In this document: piece after piece, positions 7,984 to 15,761 of the stretch | How positions within the stretch are numbered: the stretch's first letter is position 1 | Layout of the letters: every line of letters begins with the position of its first letter | Source: Cycloclasticus sp. | GTDB taxonomy: Bacteria; Pseudomonadota; Gammaproteobacteria; Methylococcales; Cycloclasticaceae | DNA: 64,000 bases | Direction of reading: 5' to 3' | Assembly: GCA_040743155.1 (NCBI GenBank) | Contig: JBFLJU010000001.1 | Location: 2,291,144 to 2,355,143, forward strand | Notes under the pieces: model-generated | Database searches by the model: none | What the model saw: the letters and a program-made list of their open reading frames with translations, nothing else | What the model was told of the DNA's origin: nothing | Position numbers and translations under genes: made by a program

Positions 7984-8880
7984 TCAAATATCGATGTTCA
8001 TACCATAACCTGTTGCTTCAGGCTTATGACCAAAGATATCACCCGTGTAGTGTTCCTGTTCACGCATCGCTGTGCGAGCGCCATGGCCTAACTCTAGAAG
8101 CCAACCTGATGGCGTTGCAAAATAGAAGGTGTACGCTTGGTCATTAGAGTGCTTGCCTAATTGCATCGCAACGTCAATACCTCTGCTGCGAGCCGTGTCA
8201 TGTGCAATGCCTAAATCATCAAGCTCTGTGTATTCCAACATCATATGGTTAATTTTTTTATCCATTGGGCCAAGACCAAATGCCAATGAATGTTGGCGAT
8301 CATTACAATGCATAAAGACCGGTTTAGCGATGATGCCGTTTGGCAGTTTGATTTTATATTCTACCGAACCAACAAGTCCCAACATTGAATAGAAGTCATA
8401 CGTCGCTTCATCATCCAGTGAACGAATAATAAAATGACCAATACCTTGGTTACCCGTTAAAAACTTACCGTACATAGGTCGGCCAGGGTGAAAAGGCTTC
8501 ATCACGTCCATTTGAGGACTGTAGAAAATTTCTGTCGGGTTACCTGATGGATCTTCAAGTTTTAACAAGCCTAATACAAAGCGCTCTTCACATTCTTCTT
8601 CTGAAGCAACACGAAACTCAACACCGTTATCTTTCAAGTGTTGCTGCATTGCCTTAAATTCTTCAAAACCACGTACTCTCCAACCCGCATATGCCAAATC
8701 ATCTTCGTTTGATTGGTGAATAGTAAAACGGTGGTGCTGACCATCCATTCTTAAGTAGAAACGGTCATCACGATCGCCTTCTTCAATTTCAAGTCCAACA
8801 CATTCTGTTGCAAACTTACGCCACGCATCAAGATCCGTCACGTTAAAACCCATGTAACCTAATTCTGTTACTTTAGACAT
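7984..8880 (-). CDS. Extradiol ring-cleavage dioxygenase (BphC/NahC/PhnC type I, vicinal oxygen chelate)
   Basis: 298 residues with the two-domain VOC architecture of 2,3-dihydroxybiphenyl or 1,2-dihydroxynaphthalene dioxygenases. The Fe(II) ligands appear as H149 (GIGHF), H212 (INHMM) and E263 (LLELGHG); the second-shell His is in RQHSLAF at 197. It opens the catechol ring of a bicyclic or polycyclic diol next to the hydroxyls, using O2. It is the last gene of a minus-strand operon pdxA-like, alpha, alpha, beta, dioxygenase, ending in a terminator. Its product class matches the isomerase at 1588-2178. Which ring system is preferred cannot be read from sequence. Confidence 0.9.
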   Translation of the reverse strand: MSKVTELGYMGFNVTDLDAWRKFATECVGLEIEEGDRDDRFYLRMDGQHHRFTIHQSNEDDLAYAGWRVRGFEEFKAMQQHLKDNGVEFRVASEEECEERFVLGLLKLEDPSGNPTEIFYSPQMDVMKPFHPGRPMYGKFLTGNQGIGHFIIRSLDDEATYDFYSMLGLVGSVEYKIKLPNGIIAKPVFMHCNDRQHSLAFGLGPMDKKINHMMLEYTELDDLGIAHDTARSRGIDVAMQLGKHSNDQAYTFYFATPSGWLLELGHGARTAMREQEHYTGDIFGHKPEATGYGMNIDI

Positions 8881-8928
8881 TTTTTAAATCCTCTTTTCTA
8901 GTTTAATTAATATCAATACAATTCAAAT

Positions 8929-9462
8929 TTAAAAGAATATGTATAAATTCTTATCTTCCGTTACTCTGGCATCCAACGTAATTTTTCTACGCGCAAGCTG
9001 GTAACCATTATCTACCTTACGTAATACATCTCGCCGGCAGCCTACGTGCTCAGAATGCTCTAATTGCGCACGATTCCTGATGATAGCAAAATTACTCAAA
9101 ACAACAAATTCATCTGCTTTATCTGTATGGAAAGCCTCGACATTGGTAATTAAATATCGAATTGATGACGGTGGATTTTCCATCCAAACCGTGCCTGTAC
9201 CCAATCGATCCACACGTTGCTTCACCTCATCATAGTCATCGTTAAAAATAGCCATATCGTTTGGTGTGGGCTCTTGCCGCTTGTCTTTAACGTAGCGCCG
9301 CTCAACAACGGGCATCCAATAATGAATATCTGTTGCCACCATGCTCTCTAACCAAGCACTAAAATCACCATTTTGTAACAGCGTTGCTTCTTGGTAATAA
9401 TGCTGAGTCACGTCATAGTGCAATTGCATCGACACCCGTTCTTGCGCTTCTATAGTATGCAT
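8929..9462 (-). CDS. Aromatic ring-hydroxylating dioxygenase, small (beta) subunit
   Basis: 177 residues from the ATG at 9462, which has AGGAGA at the right distance and lies one base past the alpha stop. A longer in-frame reading to 9633 lies wholly inside the alpha gene and is not believed. The SnoaL/NTF2-like beta subunit fold is indicated by an N-terminal EAxLLxxxDFSAWLESM helix, HYWMPVVERRY, SSIRYLITNVEAF and the closing RRKITLDARVTEDKNLYIFF that is highly typical of NahAd/BphA2. It forms the alpha3beta3 hexamer with the alpha subunit encoded immediately upstream. Structural role; no catalytic residues. Confidence 0.9.
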   Translation of the reverse strand: MHTIEAQERVSMQLHYDVTQHYYQEATLLQNGDFSAWLESMVATDIHYWMPVVERRYVKDKRQEPTPNDMAIFNDDYDEVKQRVDRLGTGTVWMENPPSSIRYLITNVEAFHTDKADEFVVLSNFAIIRNRAQLEHSEHVGCRRDVLRKVDNGYQLARRKITLDARVTEDKNLYIFF

Positions 9463-9463
9463 A

Positions 9464-10843
9464 TTACTGTTCTCCTGCTTTCGCTTTAGCCGCAAGCCGG
9501 TCTTTCCAGTAGTCTTTATTGGGAAAGCAATCCGCCCACTGCGAGTCTTTGGCGCGAATCGCTTCCCAACTCTCTGCCGACATGATTTCTTGATAAAAAC
9601 GGTAAAACCCTCGATACGACGTTTCGCCGACAAAGCTTGAGCCTACAATACCTGGGTAATCCGGATGCGGACCTTCGTAACCCACGCCCATACGCGAATC
9701 CATTGTATTGGATCGTGTATAACGGCCTTGATTATTGTGTGTGGCGTTAACCATATTGTCGCCATCATCACTTTCTAGCGTACCGGCTGTGCCAAAACTT
9801 CTCGCCGCCTCCTTAACAATTTCTCTTTTGGTCTCGTCATCCATGTCTTTATGCACAATAACCCACGACCAAACTTCAATCTCATGTGGGCCTCTAGGGT
9901 GCCATACTTTAAAAATATTGGTGCCATACAAGAAAGAACAATTTGGGAAGGTCGTGCAATTCCAATGACCGTTATATAAAGCAGCCCTTGGCCCACCCAT
10001 TTTTTCAGCCACCCCGGGTGTTGTTTCTTGCATAAACTTGGCATACCCATCACGTTTTTTATGAATAGCAATCGCTGCGTTATCAATAACTCCAAAGCCA
10101 TGGCCATGGCGCATTGTTACTTGGATACCTAAGTCATCAAACGGCATATCAGCACGATTCCCTGCCAAGCCACCCAACTCACCGCCTAACATTTCTAGCG
10201 CAGAGGCATGCGTCCACCCGACGTGGTAACCATCACCCACAAAATTCTCTGCGGGTACTTTCCAGTTACATTTAAGGATTGATTTCATCGGTGGCCCAAT
10301 CAGTTCAACACCATCGCCAGCACCCACCATCCAAGTATCTAAGTACCAGCCCCAGTCACCTAAGAAATCGGCGAGTGGAGGTGCGCTTTCGTCAAAACAA
10401 CCAAACACAAAACCACGGTAGCTTTCTACACGAACCGAAGGCAAGCCCATTGCTGACATGTCTATATCATCGTGATAACACTTCTCTTTTAACGGCACAT
10501 CAACTAGCGCCCCATCTGTACCATATACCCAGCCATGGTAGTTACAAACAAATGACCTTGTATTACCACTATCCGCACTACAAACACTATTGCCTCGGTG
10601 CGTACAGGAGTTAACAAACGCTTTTAATGAGCCGTCTGTGTGCCTGACCACGATCACACCGTCTTCACCCATTTTTGTACTGAAAAAATCGCCCGGCTTT
10701 TCAAGCTGGCTTTCATGCGCTAAAAATAACCAACAACGACCAAAAATTCGCTCTAATTCACGATCATAAATATCTTGATCCCAAAACACCTGTTTGGACT
10801 GAGTGGATTTATCAAGATCCACCAGTTTATCCATATCAATCAT
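9464..10843 (-). CDS. Aromatic ring-hydroxylating dioxygenase, large (alpha) subunit, naphthalene/biphenyl group
   Basis: 459 residues, normal for NahAc/BphA1. Rieske ligands are C80-T-H82-R-G and C100-N-Y-H103-G-W. The mononuclear iron triad is H207, H212 and a C-terminal Asp in ESDDGDN, with the bridging Asp at D204 (FVGDGYHVGWTH). It inserts O2 into an aromatic ring to give a cis-dihydrodiol, fed by the ferredoxin and reductase at 2.2-3.6 kb. Paired with the beta gene that begins one base after its stop. The pair sits between two other oxygenase genes and the extradiol dioxygenase, consistent with the upper pathway of a PAH or biphenyl-like substrate. Confidence 0.92.
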   Translation of the reverse strand: MIDMDKLVDLDKSTQSKQVFWDQDIYDRELERIFGRCWLFLAHESQLEKPGDFFSTKMGEDGVIVVRHTDGSLKAFVNSCTHRGNSVCSADSGNTRSFVCNYHGWVYGTDGALVDVPLKEKCYHDDIDMSAMGLPSVRVESYRGFVFGCFDESAPPLADFLGDWGWYLDTWMVGAGDGVELIGPPMKSILKCNWKVPAENFVGDGYHVGWTHASALEMLGGELGGLAGNRADMPFDDLGIQVTMRHGHGFGVIDNAAIAIHKKRDGYAKFMQETTPGVAEKMGGPRAALYNGHWNCTTFPNCSFLYGTNIFKVWHPRGPHEIEVWSWVIVHKDMDDETKREIVKEAARSFGTAGTLESDDGDNMVNATHNNQGRYTRSNTMDSRMGVGYEGPHPDYPGIVGSSFVGETSYRGFYRFYQEIMSAESWEAIRAKDSQWADCFPNKDYWKDRLAAKAKAGEQ

Positions 10844-10867
10844 CTCTCACCTCATTAAAGTATTTTA

Positions 10868-12115
10868 TCAATCCGCCATTATTTGACGGTAACCCTTCCA
10901 AAACCCACGCACTGCATTTTCATCCATTCCCATTGGTGACACCATATCTCTGACATCGGTTCCACCCATCTCGATCAGTGACTTCTCACTTTCATCGCGG
11001 TGCACGCCTTGCTGCACTATTTCTACGGCTTCGCCATCCTCCATAGAAATAAACCCTGCAGGGCCCACCAAATTTATATTACGCAGACGGTGGGTGGTCA
11101 TCGCCTCATCATCGTCTTCATAGCCAAAATATGTCCAAACCAATTCTGTTTCATTAACCGATTTAGGTAATACTTGGCGAGTCGCTAAGGTATTTTGTAT
11201 TTGCTGTAAGACCACCGATGGGAATAACGACTGAATACTCAGGGCAACACGATCATCCCTTTCTGGAATAAAGTCCAAAACTCGAGTGTCTTGCAATTGA
11301 TGAGTTCCCGTCATCTCCCTATTGGCTTCACTTTGATACTCAGTGTAATCAACATCACCTTTCGGGGCTGAAACATTAAAGTAATTATGGCAACCAACAC
11401 TATCGGTTATCCCTATACTTTCTTGACCTTGGCGATAGATCCCAAATGTTGGATAGAACAGGTGCAGTAACCCACCGTGGTAGCTATCCCTACTATTTTC
11501 AGAATAGGCTTTCCAGTTGCCCTGCATAAATTGACGTGCATAACCGATCACTTTTATCGGCTTGTGCATAATACGATTAATATTTGCACACATTTTTTCA
11601 CCTAAGAAGCTCGCCAGTTCGGGCGCTGCTTCATCAAAGCTAGCAAACACCATCTGCGCTATGGTTTGCACTCGCAATTGACGCAATCCATGCTGCTGCA
11701 TATCAAAATCTTTAGTGTAGCCGCCTTGCCCCTTCAAGCCTCGACGGAAAGGAACGCCTTTGAGGTCACCCTTGGCATCATAGGCCCACTGATGATAAAC
11801 GCAGGTAAACACACCATCGTCAGAGTGCCCATGCCGTTCTCGGCACACTAATGCGCCCTTATGGGCACAGCGATTAACCCACGCATTTAACTTTCCATCT
11901 TCGCCACGCGTTAATACAATGGGCGTATCGCCAATGAACGTGGATTTATAATCGCCGGCATTCGGCACCTCAACATCAAGCCCGATATAACACCAGATGG
12001 GGCCGCGATAGAGGTTTTCTTGCTCTAGCTTATAGATGCCTTCATCCAAATACACCGAATAGGGCGCATGGTTGCCCTCCGAATCGATCTTATTTAGCTC
12101 CGCTTGTGATCCCAT
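10868..12115 (-). CDS. Rieske oxygenase alpha subunit (salicylate/anthranilate/terephthalate-type) without its own beta
   Basis: 415 residues. Rieske ligands are C83-A-H85-K-G and C105-V-Y-H108, and the iron site is D210-S-Y-H213 and H218 (RDSYHGGLLH) with a C-terminal Asp in SMEDGE. The CAHxG and SMEDGE forms fit the benzoate/salicylate/anthranilate-type group rather than the naphthalene group. It resembles the alpha at 14374-15627 over its whole length (for example the IGDTP, CVYHQWAYDAKG and LFPS(L/V)VLQQIQNTLA blocks are shared). No beta gene is adjacent; it follows the PdxA-like gene by 14 bp, so the two may act on the same aromatic acid. It may borrow the beta at 13873 (inference). Confidence 0.88.
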   Translation of the reverse strand: MGSQAELNKIDSEGNHAPYSVYLDEGIYKLEQENLYRGPIWCYIGLDVEVPNAGDYKSTFIGDTPIVLTRGEDGKLNAWVNRCAHKGALVCRERHGHSDDGVFTCVYHQWAYDAKGDLKGVPFRRGLKGQGGYTKDFDMQQHGLRQLRVQTIAQMVFASFDEAAPELASFLGEKMCANINRIMHKPIKVIGYARQFMQGNWKAYSENSRDSYHGGLLHLFYPTFGIYRQGQESIGITDSVGCHNYFNVSAPKGDVDYTEYQSEANREMTGTHQLQDTRVLDFIPERDDRVALSIQSLFPSVVLQQIQNTLATRQVLPKSVNETELVWTYFGYEDDDEAMTTHRLRNINLVGPAGFISMEDGEAVEIVQQGVHRDESEKSLIEMGGTDVRDMVSPMGMDENAVRGFWKGYRQIMAD

Positions 12116-12129
12116 CTGGTAACCTCGCT

Positions 12130-13104
12130 TTATTCAAAAAAGCCCTGTTCAGCGGCTAAATTCCCGGTCAATTTGATCGCTTCTAACATCATCGTATGAT
12201 CTGCCTTACCCGTTCCAACTAAATCATATGCGGTGCCATGGGCAACAGACATATGCAAATACGGCGGCCCCATAATCAACGCGCAATTACCAGAAAAGCC
12301 CCATGTTTTTACTGCAATATGACCTTGATCGTGGAACATCGCCAACACCACGTCGTATTTACCTTCTATACATTGGCGAAAAACCGAATCCGGCGGAAGC
12401 GGCCCATCTACATTGATGCCGAGTTGCTTTGCAGTTTCTACACCGGGGCGTATTTCTTCATCTTCTTCTTTGCCGCTAGCGTGTGGATTTAACCCAGCCA
12501 CCGCAATTCTTGGCTTGCTGATACCCCAACTAATGAGTGCATCATTTAACTGGCTGATCGCTTTACTGACTAACTCCGCGGTAATTAATTCGCACACCTG
12601 ACGAAGAGGCAAGTGATCCGTTAAATGCATGACCCTTAACGGCCCGCTGATTAGAAACAAATAGCTGTGCCCTGGCTCCATGTTAATAACCTTATCAAGC
12701 ACACCAGCCATTTTCATCGACACTGAACTTATCGGTGCCATAACGCTTGCATCGACCTCACCAGCACGGGCCAACGCGTCCATTTCATCTAACCAATCAG
12801 CACTAATTTGGCCACAAGACGCATTATCTATTCCCATTTGAAAGCTGTTCATATCAAATTTGCCCGAATCAATAATATCGATAATGGCGGGGTCATCATT
12901 AAGATCACTGACAGATGATATTTTATTCACCCTCAACTCTAACTCACAAACCTTAACGGCCTGCTCCATTACCTCGACACTGCCTACCAACACCGGTTTG
13001 CAGTATTGGTGTAATTCACCGGTCGCCCAAGACTTCGCCGTCACTTCGGGGCCAATTCCAGCTGGATCCCCTATCATTGTTGCTACAATTGGTTTTTTAC
13101 TCAT
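12130..13104 (-). CDS. PdxA-family dehydrogenase, probably a TphB-like cis-dihydrodiol carboxylate dehydrogenase
   Basis: 324 residues, PdxA length. Visible signatures: TMIGDPAGIGPE at the N-terminus and three metal-binding His regions, HLTDH, GLNPHA and MFHDQGH. PdxA oxidises 4-phosphohydroxy-threonine in vitamin B6 synthesis. However, the paralogue TphB oxidises and decarboxylates the cis-diol made by terephthalate dioxygenase. This copy leads an operon with a benzoate/terephthalate-type Rieske alpha 14 bp downstream and is not near pdxJ or ksgA, so I favour the catabolic role (inference). It is the first gene of a five-gene minus-strand operon that ends at 7932. Confidence 0.8.
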   Translation of the reverse strand: MSKKPIVATMIGDPAGIGPEVTAKSWATGELHQYCKPVLVGSVEVMEQAVKVCELELRVNKISSVSDLNDDPAIIDIIDSGKFDMNSFQMGIDNASCGQISADWLDEMDALARAGEVDASVMAPISSVSMKMAGVLDKVINMEPGHSYLFLISGPLRVMHLTDHLPLRQVCELITAELVSKAISQLNDALISWGISKPRIAVAGLNPHASGKEEDEEIRPGVETAKQLGINVDGPLPPDSVFRQCIEGKYDVVLAMFHDQGHIAVKTWGFSGNCALIMGPPYLHMSVAHGTAYDLVGTGKADHTMMLEAIKLTGNLAAEQGFFE

Positions 13105-13157
13105 TTTTAAGATAACCCTGATACTTGTCTAAAAAAAATTACAATTCCAAATATTAG

Positions 13158-13206
13158 CATAGCATTATCTTTGAATCATTTGCCATTAATAAATGACCCA
13201 AGTCAC
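13158..13206 (-). promoter_or_regulatory. Possible promoter of the pdxA operon with variant FNR-like site
   Basis: On the minus strand a GATAAT -10 lies at 13169-13164. The symmetric element ATGAC-ccaa-GTCAC (13193-13206) is centred about 41 bp upstream of the expected start near 13158. It matches TTGAT-N4-ATCAA at only 6 of 10 positions but keeps the TGA...TCA cores. Weak evidence, noted because the spacing fits class II activation. Confidence 0.35.
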
Positions 13207-13335
13207 TTCCTTTTAAGTCAGCCCCGCTTTAGCCAATAAAAACAAAATAAGCGGTTGCCTTAGTCCTAGATCGTGCGCTAACCTCTGTAGTCAATAACAT
13301 CAAAGTATACTCATTCAAGACTTTAGGAGAATTTT

Positions 13336-13731
13336 ATGTCTACACCCATACCTTTTGAATCCCTATTAGAAATTGATGGCGTTGTTGGTGCTGTCCGTTG
13401 GCGTGAAACTGTCGCAGGGAAGGGCGCAGTCACCCCACCCTTTCTAACCGAATTTATTGGCGGCATTACTGAAGATCGTGCCGAACGTCTTATGGCGCAC
13501 TCAGAAGCGGCTGGCTTAGCTGTGATGGGCATAAGTCAGCTCAGTTATCATCGCGCCTCACAAGACCCAACGGTTGTTTACCCCCTAGACGGCTATTATG
13601 TACATAGCATGCGAGGCTCTGTAGTTTGTACCATCAACCGCGTTTCCGTTCTGCTAGATAACGCTATCAGTGTAAATGTCCAAGACCTTATTTCTAAAAT
13701 GATTCTGGTTGATAATCGCCCCAGTTCATAA
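13336..13731 (+). CDS. Small roadblock/DUF2173-like protein
   Basis: 131 residues, cytoplasmic, no signal peptide. The start LLEIDGVVGAVRWRE, the central RLMAHSEAAGLAVM helix and the LDGYYVHSMRGSVVCTINRVSVLLD strands resemble the roadblock/LC7-like DUF2173 pattern (a first strand with GVVAAG, a helix, then a G(x)YSVCV-type strand and a final FV strand). That assignment is by eye and only moderately sure. ATG with AGGAG upstream at good spacing, and a TATACT -10-like box at 13306-13311. It is divergent from the pdxA operon and is followed by a 42-bp palindromic terminator, so it is a single-gene unit. Function unknown; perhaps a small ligand-binding or scaffold protein. Confidence 0.7.
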   Translation: MSTPIPFESLLEIDGVVGAVRWRETVAGKGAVTPPFLTEFIGGITEDRAERLMAHSEAAGLAVMGISQLSYHRASQDPTVVYPLDGYYVHSMRGSVVCTINRVSVLLDNAISVNVQDLISKMILVDNRPSS

Positions 13732-13752
13732 TAAACCGCTAGTTTCAAACGT

Positions 13753-13794
13753 ATCAAAAAAAGGCCTCTTCATATGAAGAGGCCTTTTTTTGAT
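13753..13794 (+). terminator. Perfect palindromic terminator (42 bp)
   Basis: ATCA and seven A residues, then GGCCTCTT-catatg-AAGAGGCC, then seven T residues and TGAT: a perfect inverted repeat from 13753 to 13794, able to terminate in both directions. Its right end provides the TTGAT half of the FNR box at 13790-13803. Confidence 0.93.
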
Positions 13795-13837
13795 CATAAT
13801 CATTTCCTTATATAACTAAGCCCGTATACTCAACTGT
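13790..13837 (+). promoter_or_regulatory. FNR box and class II promoter of the beta-alpha oxygenase pair
   Basis: TTGATcataATCAT (13790-13803) matches the FNR consensus at 9 of 10 positions. A TATACT -10 lies at 13825-13830, giving a start near 13837-13838 and a box centre (13796.5) about 41 bp upstream, the classical FNR class II spacing. There is no -35 element. The regulator encoded at 15762 is the obvious candidate (inference). Confidence 0.65.
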
Positions 13838-13872
13838 GTAATTCATCCCAAACATCTTAACGAGGAGACCCC

Positions 13873-14358
13873 ATGGCAAGCAATGCACTAACCCTTGAGT
13901 TAAAAAGTGAAATAGACGCACTTTTAAATGAATATGCTCAATGCATTGATAATGACGAACTTGAAAGTTGGCCCGATTTCTTTACTGACGAGTGCTTATA
14001 CCGCGTCATCCCTAGAGAAAATCATGAAGTGGGTCTGCCAACAGCCGTTATGTGGTGTGATAGCCGCGGCATGTTACAAGACCGCATTACCGCTTTGCGT
14101 CACGCTAACGTATATCAAGTGCAATGGTACCGTCATATCATCAGCAATCCCGTTATCACAACAGAAGATGGCGAAACATTTAATGTTCAATCTAATTATG
14201 CCGTGTTTAAGACCTGTAATGATGGTGAAAGCACCGTCTATAACGTTGGTCGCTATGTCGATGTTATCGTTCGAGTGAATGGCGCTTTAAAGTTTAAAGA
14301 AAGAACTGCTATCTATGATACTCACCGCATTACCACATTAATGGTTATCCCCATTTAA
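13873..14358 (+). CDS. Rieske oxygenase beta subunit (salicylate/anthranilate dioxygenase type)
   Basis: 161 residues, matching the shorter beta subunits of salicylate hydroxylases and anthranilate dioxygenase (AndAd/NagH-like). Key segments: LLNEYAQCIDNDELESWPDFFTD at the N-terminus, MLQDRITALR, WYRHIISNPVI, and a C-terminus KERTAIYDTHRITTLMVIPI. The ATG has GAGGAG at good spacing. It precedes its alpha partner by 15 bp, reversing the common alpha-beta order. An FNR box with a TATACT -10 lies about 70 bp upstream. It may also serve the orphan alpha at 10868 (inference). Confidence 0.88.
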   Translation: MASNALTLELKSEIDALLNEYAQCIDNDELESWPDFFTDECLYRVIPRENHEVGLPTAVMWCDSRGMLQDRITALRHANVYQVQWYRHIISNPVITTEDGETFNVQSNYAVFKTCNDGESTVYNVGRYVDVIVRVNGALKFKERTAIYDTHRITTLMVIPI

Positions 14359-14373
14359 GATAGGAGCAAGATA

Positions 14374-15627
14374 ATGAATGCCATAACACCCGAACATTTA
14401 AAATGGCCCGCAAATGCTGGTTGCACTGCTGTGCCTTATTCCGTTTTTAATAACCAAGAAGTCTACGACCTAGAACAAGCAAAGCTTTATAACGGTAAAA
14501 CGTGGAATTTCTTAGCCGCCGAGGCTGAACTCCCGGAAAAAGGCAGCTTTAAATCAACTTATATTGGCGACACCCCAGTAGTGGTTACCCGCGGGCAAGA
14601 TGATGAAGTTTACGCCTGGGTTAATCGTTGCGCGCACCGTGGCGCAGAGATTTGCCGCGAACGTCACGGCAAATCTGAAGATGGCGTATATACTTGCGTG
14701 TACCATCAATGGGCCTATGATGCAAAAGGTGAGCTACGTGGCGTACCCTTTCAACGTGGGCTTGCCGGCAAAGGTGGCATGCCAAAAGATTTTGATAAAA
14801 AACAACATGGCTTACGTAAAGTTCGTGTGGTGAATTACCACGGTGCTATTTTTGGCACCTTTAGTAATGAAACGCCTGATATCGAAGAATATATGGGCGA
14901 AGATGTGGCGTATCACTTCAAGCGCCTCATGCACAAGCCCATCGAAATACTAGGTACAACGCGTCAGCATATTGCTGGAAACTGGAAGTTTTACTCAGAA
15001 AATACTAAAGATCCATATCACGCGAGTTTATTACACCTATTTCATGCGACCTTTGGCTTATACCGTTCGTCTCAAAAAGGCGCATCTATTGTCAACAACG
15101 ACTTCCATTCCGTTCTTTGGGCCAGCAGCGGCACCGAAGATGAAAACGCCTTGGATGACATGAAAAAGGACAAACTCAGAACACTTCAAACTGGTGAATA
15201 TAAGTTACGAGACGCGTCTCTACTAGCGGGTACCCAAGAATTTGATGATGGCATTACCTTAGTTATTTTGTCATTATTTCCTTCGTTGGTTTTACAGCAA
15301 ATTCAAAACACCTTGGCGTTTCGTCAAATCTTGCCGAAAGGTAAAGATGAGTTTGAATTAGTCTGGACCTACTTTGGTTATAAAGATGATACTGAAGAGC
15401 TACGTAATTACCGCCTAAAACAATTCAATCTTATTGGACCAGGTGGACTTATTTCTATGGAAGACGGCGAATCCACAGAATTGTGTCAAAATGCCATCAT
15501 CCGAGACGGCGAATACACTAATGTTATTCAGATGGCTGGCACCGAACCTAGTGGCGATGACCACCTAGTGACCGAAGGTTTGATTCGTGGTTTATGGCAA
15601 GGCTATCAAAAAATAATGGATTTTTAA
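14374..15627 (+). CDS. Rieske oxygenase alpha subunit (salicylate/anthranilate type)
   Basis: 417 residues. Rieske ligands are C86-A-H88-R-G and C108-V-Y-H111; the iron site is D213-P-Y-H216 and H221 (KDPYHASLLH), with the C-terminal Asp in SMEDGE. It is the close paralogue of the alpha at 10868-12115 and follows its beta by 15 bp with AGGAGC as ribosome binding site. Enzymes of this three-component group hydroxylate salicylate, anthranilate or substituted benzoates, which would link bicyclic upper-pathway products to catechol or gentisate. A strong terminator follows. Substrate assignment is inference from group features. Confidence 0.9.
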   Translation: MNAITPEHLKWPANAGCTAVPYSVFNNQEVYDLEQAKLYNGKTWNFLAAEAELPEKGSFKSTYIGDTPVVVTRGQDDEVYAWVNRCAHRGAEICRERHGKSEDGVYTCVYHQWAYDAKGELRGVPFQRGLAGKGGMPKDFDKKQHGLRKVRVVNYHGAIFGTFSNETPDIEEYMGEDVAYHFKRLMHKPIEILGTTRQHIAGNWKFYSENTKDPYHASLLHLFHATFGLYRSSQKGASIVNNDFHSVLWASSGTEDENALDDMKKDKLRTLQTGEYKLRDASLLAGTQEFDDGITLVILSLFPSLVLQQIQNTLAFRQILPKGKDEFELVWTYFGYKDDTEELRNYRLKQFNLIGPGGLISMEDGESTELCQNAIIRDGEYTNVIQMAGTEPSGDDHLVTEGLIRGLWQGYQKIMDF

Positions 15628-15649
15628 CGCCTCTTCACCATCCTAAAAC

Positions 15650-15683
15650 AAAAAGACCCTAGCTTTTAAACTAGGGTCTTTTT
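15650..15683 (+). terminator. Terminator of the beta-alpha oxygenase operon
   Basis: AAAAAGACCCTAG-ctttta aa-CTAGGGTCTTTTT: an 8-bp GC-containing stem GACCCTAG/CTAGGGTC flanked by A and T tracts, 22 bp after the alpha stop. Confidence 0.92.
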
Positions 15684-15761
15684 GCATCTCTTAAAAAACC
15701 TTTTAACTCTCGTTAATTATAGTTTACAGTGAGCTATAAGTAATCAGACACACCTTCATCA

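Noticed and set aside
8903-8916. TTAATTAATATCAA (9 of 10 match to the FNR consensus) before the extradiol gene
   Set aside because: It lies 23 bp before the start codon and inside an operon, in a highly A+T-rich stretch; position does not fit activation and chance match is likely.
8929-9633. Longer beta subunit reading up to 9633
   Set aside because: The extra 57 residues lie within the alpha gene and look nothing like a beta subunit; the ATG at 9462 has a clear AGGAGA site.
9775-10614. Open frames opposite to or overlapping the alpha gene at 9464 (and similar ones across the window)
   Set aside because: They lie on other frames of well-supported genes and have no ribosome binding site or recognisable motif.
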